DNA from: JAKACA01 sp963735115
GTDB taxonomy: Bacteria > Actinomycetota > Acidimicrobiia > Acidimicrobiales > Bog-793
DNA length: 64,000 nt
Direction of reading: 5' to 3'
Assembly (NCBI GenBank): GCA_963735115.1
Contig: CAVTJR010000001.1
Location: 1,426,001 to 1,490,000, forward strand
How positions within the stretch are numbered: position 1 is the first letter of the stretch; each line of letters starts with the position of its first letter. Under the pieces are notes generated by a model. That model was given only the letters and a program-made list of their open reading frames with translations. It searched no databases and had not been told where the DNA came from. A program made the position numbers and the translations under genes. This document shows, piece by piece, positions 25,112 to 33,735 of this stretch.

Positions 25112-25978
25112 ATGATGGCTGCCATGGAGCCGGCTCGCTCTCATCGGGGTGATCTCGATGCCTGCGGCGGAGTCCCCGTCGTCGAGCGCCGGGTCAGCTT
25201 CGACAGCGTCACGGAGATCTACGACCGAATCCGCCACTCGTACCCCCCGGAGGCCTTTGCCGATCTGTTCGCCTACTTGCGCGAGCAGCGCAACGTCGCC
25301 GCACCCGAGATCCTCGAGATCGGGCCGGGCACGGGCAAGGCGACCAGGGGTTTGCTCGATGCGGGAGGGCGCGTGACGGCGGTGGAGCTCGGTACGCGGA
25401 TGGTCGAGTTTCTCCGGAGTGCCTTTGCCGATGAGCCGGCGCTTCGGGTCGTCGAGGGGTCGTTCGAGGACGTGGAGCTGGCGCCCGCAAGCTTCGATGT
25501 CGTCACGGCGGCGACGGCATTCCACTGGATCGATCCTGCCGTGAGGATTGACAAGTCGATCGAGCTGCTCGAGCCATGCGGCGTGCTGGCGTCGTTGGCG
25601 ACGGTGCAGGTCGACTCGCAGCAGGCGAACGGTTTCTTCGAGAAGAGCGATCCGATCTACGCCAAGTATCAGGACGACAAGGGCGGCGGCTATGTCGCTC
25701 CGTCGTTCGACGAGGCCACGCCTCCCGAGTTCGAGGAATTCCGCGCCCACCCTCGTCTCCGCGAGGTCGTTCTCCACCGTTACCGCTGGGACCAGACGTA
25801 CTCCTCGGCGGAATACGCCGACTTGCTGCGGTCGTACTCCAACATGCAGATAATGGCGGCGGCTGATCGCGAGGCATTGATCGCCGAGCTCTGTGAATTG
25901 CTCGAGACGGAGTTCGGAGGTCGGGTGGTACGTCCGTTGGCCATCGCGCTGACGATGGCGCGGCGCGCACCGGAGTGA
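25112..25978 (+). CDS. Class I SAM-dependent methyltransferase
   Basis: About 288 residues. The protein has the N-terminal YDRIRHSYPPEAFADLFAYL, motif I ILEIGPGTGKATRGLLDAGG, the acidic ribose-binding turn VTAVELGTRM and the post-I segment SFDVVTAATAFHWIDP. The pattern F-H-W-I-D-P is typical of small-molecule methyltransferases of the Methyltransf_11 type. The substrate is unknown. Start chosen at ATG 25112 (alternatives 25034 and 25124). It is divergent from the deazaflavin-type gene. Confidence 0.85.
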   Translation: MMAAMEPARSHRGDLDACGGVPVVERRVSFDSVTEIYDRIRHSYPPEAFADLFAYLREQRNVAAPEILEIGPGTGKATRGLLDAGGRVTAVELGTRMVEFLRSAFADEPALRVVEGSFEDVELAPASFDVVTAATAFHWIDPAVRIDKSIELLEPCGVLASLATVQVDSQQANGFFEKSDPIYAKYQDDKGGGYVAPSFDEATPPEFEEFRAHPRLREVVLHRYRWDQTYSSAEYADLLRSYSNMQIMAAADREALIAELCELLETEFGGRVVRPLAIALTMARRAPE

Positions 25979-26085
25979 GCGGCCGCGTGTTCGGCTCGGA
26001 AGCGCTCGGACGCCTGGCGCCTCCGAGCCCGTGCTCTACGCTCGTGGCCACGGAACGGTCGGCGAGGATCCACTGACCGAGGCAG

Positions 26086-26158
26086 GGGCCGCTAGCTCAT
26101 CGGGTAGAGCAGGGGACTTTTAATCCCAAGGTGCAGGGTTCGAGACCCTGGCGGCCCA
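26086..26158 (+). tRNA. tRNA-Lys (anticodon TTT)
   Basis: 73-nt cloverleaf. Acceptor GGGCCGC pairs with GCGGCCC, the D arm is GCTC/GAGC, the anticodon loop is CTTTTAA, the T arm is CAGGG-TTCGAGA-CCCTG, and the discriminator is A. The top pair of the anticodon stem is a G-A mismatch. Its 3' half (from 26114) is the left attachment repeat of the element that follows. Confidence 0.92.
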
Positions 26159-26160
26159 CC
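26114..26160 (+). repeat. Left attachment repeat (attL) within tRNA-Lys
   Basis: 47 bp identical to 33953-33999. It begins at the anticodon stem (GGACTTTTAATCCC) and runs 2 bp past the discriminator base, so integration regenerates an intact tRNA. Confidence 0.92.
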
Positions 26161-26281
26161 GAATAAGTCCAGCTCAAAGGCCATAAAGTGTGGCGCGTGG
26201 GTCTAGGCCATCTGCCCAAGCGATTCGCATGCTACTCTCCCGAGCGACGACACTCGTTGGGCTGCGATCGGGAGGAAGTCG

Positions 26282-27439
26282 ATGCGGGGGCACCTCCGGC
26301 AACGTGGTGAGGCGTGGGAGCTGCGGGCGTTCGTCGGTCGTGACCCCGTCTCCGGCCGGAAGAAATATCTGACGCGAACGTTCCACGGCACGAAGCGCGC
26401 CGCCGAGTCGGAGCTGAGCAAGCTCGTGGCCGAAGTGTTGAGCGGTGGTTTGGCTGCACAGGACACGACAGTCGGCGATCTGGTGGAGCGCTGGTTCGCA
26501 GCGGCGGAGCGTGATCTCTCACCGTCGACCGCTCGCGGTTACGAGCGGCTGATCCGCACCCACATCGTCCCGGCGCTCGGTGCGGTTCCCCTTTCTCGCC
26601 TTCGGACGCCTCAGCTCGACTCGTTCTACGGCAAGTTGCGGGAAAACGGTGGAGCGAATGGGCGACCGCTGTCGCCCGCGAGCGTCAGGCAAGTGCATGC
26701 CATCGTGCGGCGGGCACTGTCCCAGGGAGTCCGATGGGGTTGGATCACCACGAATCCGGCGGCGAACGCCTCGCCTCCCCGGATTCGGCGGACGGAGATT
26801 CGGCCCCCGGAGCCAGCGGACGTAGTGAGGCTCGTCTCGGGCGCCGAGGAGGTGAATCCCGACCTGGGCTGCTTTCTCCGGTTGTCGGCGACCACTGGGG
26901 CCCGGCGTGGAGAACTGTGCGGCCTTCGTTGGCGTGACGTCGACTTCTCGGCCGGTTCGCTCACGATCTCGACCTCCATCGTCGAGGATTCCCGGGGTAT
27001 CGCCATCGTGAAGGACACGAAGACGCACGCCGCTCGGCGTATTGCTCTCGATCCCGTGAGCCTCGAGGCGTTGGCAGCACATCGCCGGCGTGCCGAGAGT
27101 CGAGCGCTCGCATGCTCGGAGCAGCTCGGCGAGACCGGCTTCGTATTTTCTCAGTCGCCGATCGGTGAGCGTCCTTGGGTACCGAACGACGTCACCAAGG
27201 CTTTCGCTGCGGTTCGGGACCGGCTCGGGCTGGATGGAGTGAGGCTGCACGACCTCCGTCATTTCGCAGCCACTCGGATGCTTGGGGCGGGCGTTCCCGT
27301 TCGCACGGTGAGCGGCCGGCTCGGTCACTCGAACGCCGCGACGACGTTGGGTGTGTACGGCCATTTCCTGGAGGCGTCGGACCGGGACGCTGCCGCGACC
27401 CTAGGGAGCCTGCTCGACGCCGCCGCACCGCAGTCGTAG
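26282..27439 (+). CDS. int: Tyrosine recombinase (integrase)
   Basis: This 385-residue protein has an N-terminal arm-binding region (GEAWELRAFVGRDPVSGRKK), a core-binding domain (about 65-155) and a catalytic domain. The catalytic domain carries TTGARRGELCGLRWRDVD (first Arg), LHDLRHFAATRML (H-x-x-R), RLGHSNAATT (His) and TLGVYGHFL (nucleophile Tyr). All catalytic residues are present, so it should be active. The start has GGGAGGA upstream. Its position next to attL and orientation away from the tRNA identify it as the enzyme of the 26.1-34.0 kb element. Confidence 0.95.
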   Translation: MRGHLRQRGEAWELRAFVGRDPVSGRKKYLTRTFHGTKRAAESELSKLVAEVLSGGLAAQDTTVGDLVERWFAAAERDLSPSTARGYERLIRTHIVPALGAVPLSRLRTPQLDSFYGKLRENGGANGRPLSPASVRQVHAIVRRALSQGVRWGWITTNPAANASPPRIRRTEIRPPEPADVVRLVSGAEEVNPDLGCFLRLSATTGARRGELCGLRWRDVDFSAGSLTISTSIVEDSRGIAIVKDTKTHAARRIALDPVSLEALAAHRRRAESRALACSEQLGETGFVFSQSPIGERPWVPNDVTKAFAAVRDRLGLDGVRLHDLRHFAATRMLGAGVPVRTVSGRLGHSNAATTLGVYGHFLEASDRDAAATLGSLLDAAAPQS

Positions 27440-27443
27440 CAGG

Positions 27444-27869
27444 ATGGCCTCTCGTCCAGCCGAACCGTGGCGGATCCATTTCTTTCGCCGTCACCCTGAT
27501 GATGACCCACGAGAAACCGTCCCGGCCCTCGACTTCTTCGAGCAGCTACCCAGCAAGGTGGCGGCCGAGATTCACGCGGTGCTCAATGCGGTGGCCGAGG
27601 CCCCGCCGCCCTCTTTCTCGGGCGGCGGCAAGTGGGAGGCAATGCACGGCGACATGGCGGGCCACTACGAGGTGCGCGTCCAGGGCGGTGGCAAGAATCA
27701 TCGTCTCTTCTGTCTGCTGGAACGTGATGCCGACGATCTGGGTGGCTCGAGCATCGTATGTCTCGGAGGCCTGTCGAAGGCTCCTCGATCAGCAGCGGAC
27801 CCCCGTGAGTACAAACTGATCAAGCGGTACGCCGCCGAGTTCCGCCGCCGGAGGACTGTTCTGTCGTAG
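27444..27869 (+). CDS. HigB/RelE-type toxin (Gp49-like)
   Basis: This 141-residue protein resembles the phage-derived Gp49/HigB group: ALDFFEQLPSKVAAEIHAVL, a basic beta region GGGKWEAMHGDMAGHYEVRV, then KNHRLFCLLERDAD and the C-terminal basic helix EYKLIKRYAAEFRRRR. Members usually act as ribosome-dependent mRNA interferases. It begins 4 bp after the integrase stop. Its 3' end overlaps, tail to tail, the antitoxin-like gene on the other strand by 50 bp. Confidence 0.8.
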   Translation: MASRPAEPWRIHFFRRHPDDDPRETVPALDFFEQLPSKVAAEIHAVLNAVAEAPPPSFSGGGKWEAMHGDMAGHYEVRVQGGGKNHRLFCLLERDADDLGGSSIVCLGGLSKAPRSAADPREYKLIKRYAAEFRRRRTVLS

Positions 27870-28182
27870 TGGTTGGTGCGGGTGAGCGTGGCTCTGGTCG
27901 CAACTCCAGGTCGAGCGCGCCGGCGAGAGCGACGAGCGTGCTGAGGGTTGGATTGGGACGCTCGGCTGAGAACAGCCGACGGATGGCTTCGGGTTTGACA
28001 CCCGCTCGACGGGCGAGCTCGGCTTTGGAGAGCTCGAGCTCGCTTCGGCGTTCGTCCAGAACGCGGATGACGGCGTCGATCTGTGCGATCCGCTCCCGTG
28101 CTTGCTCGTACTCCCGCCGGTAGTCGGCATCCTCCAGCCGCTGGGCTAGGTAACGCTCGGCTCCCGTGGGTGACTTGCTCAT
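27820..28182 (-). CDS. XRE-family antitoxin-like regulator
   Basis: This 120-residue protein has an N-terminal helical part (YLAQRLEDADYRREYEQARE) and an HTH_3/XRE domain (about 55-105: LSKAELARRAGVKPEAIRRL, NPTLSTLVALAGALDLEL). This is the usual HigA-type antitoxin partner of Gp49 toxins. Start at ATG 28182 rather than 28269. Instead of sharing an operon with the toxin it converges on it with a 50-bp overlap. A palindrome at 28198-28215, just upstream, is a likely autoregulatory operator. Confidence 0.8.
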   Translation of the reverse strand: MSKSPTGAERYLAQRLEDADYRREYEQARERIAQIDAVIRVLDERRSELELSKAELARRAGVKPEAIRRLFSAERPNPTLSTLVALAGALDLELRPEPRSPAPTTTTEQSSGGGTRRRTA

Positions 28183-28197
28183 GGGCTCAAGACTAGC

Positions 28198-28215
28198 CGT
28201 AACGTATGTGTTACG
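28198..28215. promoter_or_regulatory. Palindrome upstream of the antitoxin gene
   Basis: CGTAAC-N6-GTTACG, perfect six-base arms, 15 bp upstream of the antitoxin ATG. Placement and symmetry fit binding by the XRE protein. Confidence 0.6.
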
Positions 28216-28912
28216 CGACGGAGAGCCCGGCTTCGAGCCGACGCCCGACACTGCCGACTGAGTGAGCAACGCCCCCTGGGGGGCGGCGCTAGTGGGGGGC
28301 GGCTCGAAGAGCCCGTGTCACCTTGTGCACCTGTGTGCCCGATTTTGGACCCCGTCTTCCGCCGACGGAAGTCAGCGCTCCGGCCGGTGTTGATCGGTGC
28401 TGCCGGCGCGTCCTGAGATTCCAGCCGACCAATGAACACGGCCCATGTGGTGGACCACTTCCGTACTCGGACGCCAGCACCGGCGGCTTGCAGGCTTCGC
28501 CGATAGGCGAGCGCGTACCGGCGACCGATCCGTCTGCGTTGTTGCTCGTGCGCCCGACGTCGTCGTTCGGTCCGCGTAATCTGTTTTCGCGACTGCCGCG
28601 CTGCGGCACATTACGGGCATGTCCCACCTGGATATGACAGCGCGGTAGGGCGCGGTCCACAGGTCCGAGTGATTCAGACGGGTTGTGTCGGGCTGTCTGG
28701 GGTTTTCTCGCCTGGGCTGACGGTCCGAGTTTCGTATGCCGGGACGACTGCCGCCCATCACTGGCCGGGGTGAACGTAGTCCTGCGGAGTGACGGAGGGC
28801 GGAGAAGACCACTCCTGGGAGGGACGACATCGGCCCGCCTGACTTTTACCGTTCATCAGGTCGAACAGCGTGCGCATCGAGCGCAGGCGATCAGAGAAAC
28901 AGGGAGATAGCC
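28216..28912. other. About 700 bp without a convincing gene
   Basis: Several reading frames of 75-150 codons exist on both strands, but all are Arg/Ser/Pro-rich and none shows a family motif or good start. A GC hairpin (GCCCCCTGGGGGGC near 28270) lies just after the antitoxin upstream region. The 3' end must carry the promoter for the membrane-protein gene at 28913. Confidence 0.4.
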
Positions 28913-29479
28913 ATGACCCCCATCGCTGGGCTCATCATTGCCATGATTGCTGGTTTCATGGTGGCAAATGGACGCCGGGCGGCGTCTGTCGTCCTCGTTC
29001 CATGGCTGGTCGTGCTGGCCTACCAGTCTTGGTACATCGCGTCGGGGCGAGCGATAAGCCCGCCCAGCACGGTGACGCAGTTTCCTTCCACAATCGGATA
29101 CTGGTTCGTCCAGGTGATCATATTGGCGCCCGCCCTCGGCATCGCCGCCCAACTCGGTGCGTCCGCATCGCGCCGCCGTGCGGTCAGCGCCAGCGTCCTC
29201 GCCCGGCGGGCGTGGGTGGCCTCCGCCCTGTGCGTCGCTGCTGCGGTCGTTGTCATCGTGTTCGGGTTCGTGTTGTTCCCTCATCAGGGTGGAACTGTCG
29301 CCGCCGGCCATCACAACGCCAATGGGAGCCCACCCCTGATCGGGATGGTGGGGATCCTCGGGTCGTACATCGGTTGCGCGGCCCTCGGCGTCAGCACGCT
29401 CGTGCGGAGGCGCACCTCCAAGCACGCCGAGTCGGTGACTCCGGTCCGTGCGCCGGCAACGGTCGCCGCCCGCCACTAG
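28913..29479 (+). CDS. Four-helix membrane protein, unknown function
   Basis: 188 residues with four hydrophobic segments (IAGLIIAMIAGFMVA; VVLVPWLVVLAYQSWYI; YWFVQVIILAPALGIAAQLG; VASALCVAAAVVVIVFGFVL), a His-rich loop and a final helix at about 145-165. Shine-Dalgarno GGGAGA precedes the ATG. It stands about 100 bp before the sensor-kinase genes in the same direction and may be part of that signalling unit, for example as a sensor partner. No family is recognised. Confidence 0.65.
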   Translation: MTPIAGLIIAMIAGFMVANGRRAASVVLVPWLVVLAYQSWYIASGRAISPPSTVTQFPSTIGYWFVQVIILAPALGIAAQLGASASRRRAVSASVLARRAWVASALCVAAAVVVIVFGFVLFPHQGGTVAAGHHNANGSPPLIGMVGILGSYIGCAALGVSTLVRRRTSKHAESVTPVRAPATVAARH

Positions 29480-29576
29480 GCATGCGGAAATCGAGAACTC
29501 GAACAGCCGCTAGCAGGCATTGCAGCGACTTCCAAACTCCGACAAACTTTCCAAGACATCCAGAAGGGGATGAATC

Positions 29577-30738
29577 ATGAATCGACCGTTGCCCGTCAGA
29601 TGGCTCAATGGTCCGCTGTTCGGTGTGCGGGATCTGGGCCTGGGAGATATCGCTCTGGCCGGTCTGCTGAGTTTCTTCGGCATCTGGCTGGTCACCGGCA
29701 ACAACTCCAGACATCTCGACGGTGGGTGGACGGCGGCGTTGGCGGTGCTGGTCATGACGGTTCCGGTGGTGTTCGCCCGCCGGGAACCGCTACTGGCGGC
29801 AGGCACGCTCGCGGCCGGTGCCGGGCTCAACTGGTTGGTCATCGGGCACCTGATCCGCTGCGGCGCCACTCTGCCGGCGGTGTTCTTCGTGTCCTTTACG
29901 ATTGGCAGCCGGTGCGAGCGGCGCCAGGTAGTGTTCGGTGAGGCCCTCCTGGCCGTCGCCATCCTGTGCCAGGGTGCGTCGGATCCCCAGCTCGGCGGCC
30001 CATCGGTCGCCGTGTTCATGGTCCCGCTCGCCCTTGTCTTCATGGGGGCCGGCCGGCTGCTGCGGGCGCGCAATGCGACCGTCGATGCGTTGCAGGTGCG
30101 CACGGCCGAGCTGCGCGTCCAGCGGGAGCAGAACGCCAAGTTGGCGGTGGAGGCCGATCGGGCTCGCATCGGTGGCGACCTCGATACATTCCTGCATGAT
30201 CAGGTGGGCGAGATCGCGACCACCGCGGCCGCCGGACGGGCCACGTTGGAATCCGACCCGGATCAGGCTCAGGAGGCCTTCGCGTCAATACAGATGACCG
30301 GTCGCGAGACGTTGACCCACATGCGGGAGGTCGTGGCCACCTTGCGAGACCAGGCGCCCACCGAACCTCAACCTGTTCTGGCGCAACTCGACCGTCTGCT
30401 CAGCCAGGCCAACCTGTCGGACGCCCGCCTGGAGGTTAGGGGTGACCGTCGTATGCTCCCGCCCGGTCTGGATTCTTTCGAGTTACCGGATTGTCGAGCA
30501 CCTTCTCCTGACCCTGGAGCGCGAACCCACGGCGCGGATCACAGTCGAGGTGGCGTTTGGCCCGGACTCTCTGGAGCTCAAGGTTGTCGGTCCGCGAGCG
30601 CGCCAGGGCGACGCCCGGACGGCGCTGGCGGCGGCCACCGAGCGAGCCGAGCTCCACGGCGGAACGTTGCGTTCCATTAGCAGCGCCGGTCGTCGCGAGA
30701 CGATCGTGCTCCTGCCACTGGCTGCCGGACAGCTTTAA
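29577..30738 (+). pseudogene. Degenerate sensor histidine kinase with frameshift
   Basis: There are four or so membrane helices (about residues 20-150), then a DHp-like helix ARIGGDLDTFLHDQVGEIAT. Here the usual E-L-H-D phosphoacceptor motif of HisKA_3 kinases reads D-L-D-T. The ATPase-like part starts SDARLEVRGDRRMLPPGLD, then shifts frame near 30474 (one extra base) and continues YRIVEHLLLTLEREPTARIT ... SSAGRRETIVLLPLAAGQL. No recognisable N-box is left. Even with the frame restored this would be a pseudokinase. An apparently intact kinase follows 4 bp later. Confidence 0.75.
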
Positions 30739-30742
30739 CTCC

Positions 30743-31948
30743 GTGAAGCGATGGTGGCTGTTCGGCGTCGTTCCCCCGGACCCGCTGGTGGGGGCCGGGC
30801 TGGCGCTGGCGGCGACCAGTTTCCTGGCGTTTCCGCGACAACTTGGTGAGTTGCCCGGATCGCTGTGTGTCATCGCCTTCTGTGGGCTGGTCGCCATCCG
30901 CCAATGGAGGCCCGTGCCCCTCGTCCTATTGGCTGGTGCTCTGATCGCGCTGCCCGCGTTCACACACAACCTGGCGGCCGTTGACGACAACGGTGCCTTC
31001 ATCCCCATATGGGCGTCGGTCTTCCTGTACTCCTATACCCTCGGTTCGCGCAGCTCGCTCGTCCCCTCGATCGTCGGGCTGGCCGGGCTGATAGCAGGTA
31101 TAAACCTGAGCGCTGGACCGTTCAGTCCGGTGCCCGAGATGCTGACGCTGGGGCCCTGGTTGGGCGGTCTCATGGTCGCCTCGCGACGCCGTGCCGCCAC
31201 CGAGTTGGAACAGCGGGCGAAGGAGCTGGAAGAGGAACGGGAGGTATTCGCCCGAGAATCGGTGCGCTACGAACGCGCCCGCATAGCCCGCGAACTGCAC
31301 GACATCGTGGCCCACTGTGTGAGCCTCATGGTCGTGCAGGCCAACGCTGGTGAGCGACTGGCATCAGTTGATCGGGAGGGCGCCGCCGAGGCCTTCGCCT
31401 CCATCGGCGAGGCCGCCCGTCAGGCCGAGGACGAGATCGGCCGTCTGGTCGAGATGCTCGGAGACTCCTCACCGGCCTCACCGTCGGCTGGGCTTCGCAT
31501 CGTCGAGGAGCTCGTCGGTCGAGCCCAGGCATCCGGCCTGGATGTCTCCTGCCATATGAGCGGCGACATCGACGACCTAACGGCGGAGGGTGCCGACGGG
31601 GCCTACCGGTTGGTGCAAGAGGGGATCACCAACGCCATGAAGCATGCTCCCGGTGCACCCCTGGAGATCACCGTGCAAGGCCACAAGAATGAACTCGAGG
31701 TCCGTGTGGTGAATGGACCGGCGCGACACGCGTCTTCAGGGCTGGAGAGGGCGGGCGGCCACAACGGTTTGTCCGGCATGCGTGAGCGCATCGTGCAGTG
31801 CGGCGGAACGTTTAATGCCGGCGTCACGGCAGTTGGCGGATGGCAGGTGACGGGTCTTATACCTCGCCATCGGAGACCCGGACGAATCCGAGGCTTCCAA
31901 CCGGGCGTCCAGGGCGAAGCAGCACCGACTGCGCCCCGCGTTCGGTGA
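30743..31948 (+). CDS. Sensor histidine kinase (HisKA_3/NarX-like)
   Basis: 401 residues with an N-terminal membrane sensor of about five helices (residues 5-150) and a short coiled coil (ELEQRAKELEEEREVFARES). The dimerisation/phosphoacceptor motif is RARIARELHDIVAHCVSLMV (His in E-L-H-D), the N-box is LVQEGITNAMKHAPGA, and the G-region is GGHNGLSGMRERIVQCGGTF. GTG start at 30743. Its stop overlaps the GTG of the cyclase-regulator fusion (GTGA), so the two are co-translated. It is presumably the phosphodonor for that regulator. Confidence 0.9.
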   Translation: MKRWWLFGVVPPDPLVGAGLALAATSFLAFPRQLGELPGSLCVIAFCGLVAIRQWRPVPLVLLAGALIALPAFTHNLAAVDDNGAFIPIWASVFLYSYTLGSRSSLVPSIVGLAGLIAGINLSAGPFSPVPEMLTLGPWLGGLMVASRRRAATELEQRAKELEEEREVFARESVRYERARIARELHDIVAHCVSLMVVQANAGERLASVDREGAAEAFASIGEAARQAEDEIGRLVEMLGDSSPASPSAGLRIVEELVGRAQASGLDVSCHMSGDIDDLTAEGADGAYRLVQEGITNAMKHAPGAPLEITVQGHKNELEVRVVNGPARHASSGLERAGGHNGLSGMRERIVQCGGTFNAGVTAVGGWQVTGLIPRHRRPGRIRGFQPGVQGEAAPTAPRVR

Positions 31949-33171
31949 GCGAGGACCAACGAACGCCGGCCTTGCCGTCAGGCGTCGTCACTTTCCTGCT
32001 GACCGATATCGAAGGGTCGAGCCAGCTGTGGGAGACCTACGGACCGGCGATGGCCGACGCCCTCGTGCGCCACGACGAGTTGATCGCCGAGACGGTTGCA
32101 GCCTCCGGCGGGGTGTTTATCAAGTCCAAAGGTGAAGGCGACTCGACCCTGTCGGTGTTCCATCGGGCGTCGGGTGCGGCTACGGCCGCGCTCGAATTGC
32201 GACGCCGGTTGGCTGAAGAGCGCTGGCCGGCGAAGATGAACCTGTCGGTGCGTATGGCGTTGCACACCGGCGAGGCCCATGAGCGTGAAGGCGATTACTA
32301 CGGCCCGACCCTCAATCGGGCTGCTCGGGTGCGGGCGCTGGCCACCGGCGGGCAAGTCCTGGCCTCGGCCGCCACGGCCGAGCTGTTGAGAGATGGATTG
32401 CCCAATGACACCGTTCTGGCGGACGCGGGGCACCACGAGCTGCGAGGCTTGGGCCGCGACGAGCACGTCTTCGAGCTGACCCCAGTGGGGTCGCCGGCGC
32501 CCAGGACACGACAGGAGATCTCTGTCCTGATCGTCGATGACCAACGGCTGGTGCGAGCCGGGTTCGGTGTCATCTTGCGAACCGAACCGGGCATCACCGT
32601 CGTGGGGGAGGCCGGCGACGGGGAAGAGGCGATAGAGCTAACTCGTCGACTGTCTCCATCCGTGGTGCTCATGGATATCCGCATGCCTGTGATGGACGGA
32701 CTGGCGGCCGCACGGGTGATCCTGGCTGAGACGGTGAGTCGAGTCCTCATGCTCACCACGTTCGACTCCGACGAGTACGTGTACGCGGCTCTGCGGGCGG
32801 GGGCCAGCGGGTTCTTGCTGAAGGACGCGCCTAGCGAGCAGCTGGTCGCGGCGGTCCGCAGCGTGGCAGCCGGTGACGCCCTCATCGATCCTTCGATCAC
32901 CCGACGTCTGATCGAGAGGTTCGTCCAGGCGAGCCGCCCGGGCTCCATCGACCCCCCACAGGTAGAAGACCTGACGCCGCGCGAGCGAGACGTTCTACGT
33001 CAGGTAGCCCAGGGACTTTCCAACGCCGAGATCGCCGCACGCCTCTTCGTCGAGGAAAACACGGTCAAGACACATGTGGGTCGGATCCTCATGAAACTCC
33101 ACCTGCGTGATCGCGTGCAAGCCGTCGTATTTGCCTACGAGTGTGGTTTTGTCGACCGGTCCGGATCATGA
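31945..33171 (+). CDS. Class III nucleotide cyclase domain fused to receiver and LuxR-type HTH
   Basis: 408 residues. Residues about 14-180 form a class III cyclase domain: VTFLLTDIEGSSQLWE (metal Asp21), KSKGEGDSTLSVF (second metal Asp) and GPTLNRAARVRALATGGQV (Asn/Arg pair). Residues about 190-310 form a receiver domain (VLIVDDQRLVRAGFGVIL; phosphoacceptor Asp in VLMDIRMPVMDG). Residues about 345-405 form a LuxR-type HTH (LTPRERDVLRQVAQGLSNAE). It is one uninterrupted frame coupled to the kinase by GTGA overlap. Cyclase and NarL-type regulator in one chain is an unusual combination and suggests phosphorylation-linked cyclic-nucleotide or transcription output. Confidence 0.9.
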   Translation: MSEDQRTPALPSGVVTFLLTDIEGSSQLWETYGPAMADALVRHDELIAETVAASGGVFIKSKGEGDSTLSVFHRASGAATAALELRRRLAEERWPAKMNLSVRMALHTGEAHEREGDYYGPTLNRAARVRALATGGQVLASAATAELLRDGLPNDTVLADAGHHELRGLGRDEHVFELTPVGSPAPRTRQEISVLIVDDQRLVRAGFGVILRTEPGITVVGEAGDGEEAIELTRRLSPSVVLMDIRMPVMDGLAAARVILAETVSRVLMLTTFDSDEYVYAALRAGASGFLLKDAPSEQLVAAVRSVAAGDALIDPSITRRLIERFVQASRPGSIDPPQVEDLTPRERDVLRQVAQGLSNAEIAARLFVEENTVKTHVGRILMKLHLRDRVQAVVFAYECGFVDRSGS

Positions 33172-33177
33172 ATGGGA

Positions 33178-33204
33178 GGCCCAAGTGACCGGACTAGTTG
33201 GGCC
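33178..33204 (+). terminator. Hairpin after the cyclase-regulator gene
   Basis: GGCCCAA and TTGGGCC arms around a 13-nt loop, starting 6 bp past the stop. No T-run follows, so termination is only suggested. Confidence 0.4.
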
Positions 33205-33282
33205 CCCGATGTGTCCCCGAACATCCGGTCCTCGCAAGGACTGACCTATCCGGAAACGCCGGTTCGGGGCGCGCCATAATCG

Positions 33283-33735
33283 ATGCTGAACTCGTCCATC
33301 ACGGCATTGGACGGACCTGCAAGTATTCGGCGTTCGGTGCTGCCTGTCCCGTGCACGCACTTAGTCTGGATGCGTGACGTCGTCATCGGCGCCCGGTTGG
33401 CCGGCGCCCATCGCTCGCCTTCCGTTGACGTTCAAGGAGGGCATCCGATCCGTCGCCAGCTGTTTGACGAACTTGCTCCGGACTCGTCAGATGAGGTCGC
33501 CTTCTGTGAAGTGCTGCGGGATCAGTTGTTACGTAATCCGGAACTCGTGCAGGCCTGGCAGAACTACTCGTGGGACAAGCGTGTTTCATCGCGCCCCTAT
33601 ATGGACGGACTGACGGTCGGGTTCTTCGACGGGCAGCGGCAAGACGTGGACATGTTCGGCGACCAGGTCGATGCCTGCGTACATTTCATCTATCGCGAAG
33701 CTCTCGGGGTCATCGAGGGTCGCCAACCGCGCTAA
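33283..33735 (+). CDS. Hypothetical protein of the integrative element
   Basis: 150 residues from ATG 33283, or 121 from ATG 33370. The better-looking protein sequence is the C-terminal part: IRRQLFDELAPDSSDEVAFC, PELVQAWQNYSWDKRVSSRP, YMDGLTVGFFDGQRQDVDMF and ACVHFIYREALGVIEGRQ. It is soluble and acidic. No domain is recognised. It is the last gene before attR, about 110 bp after the signalling operon. Confidence 0.55.
   Translation: MLNSSITALDGPASIRRSVLPVPCTHLVWMRDVVIGARLAGAHRSPSVDVQGGHPIRRQLFDELAPDSSDEVAFCEVLRDQLLRNPELVQAWQNYSWDKRVSSRPYMDGLTVGFFDGQRQDVDMFGDQVDACVHFIYREALGVIEGRQPR

Noticed and set aside
28289..28830. ORFs of 100-150 codons in the island gap
   Set aside because: Arg/Ser/Pro-rich composition, no motif and no good ribosome-binding site on either strand.
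30442..30738. Separate 98-codon gene
   Set aside because: It is the continuation of the upstream kinase homologue after a one-base shift, not an independent gene.
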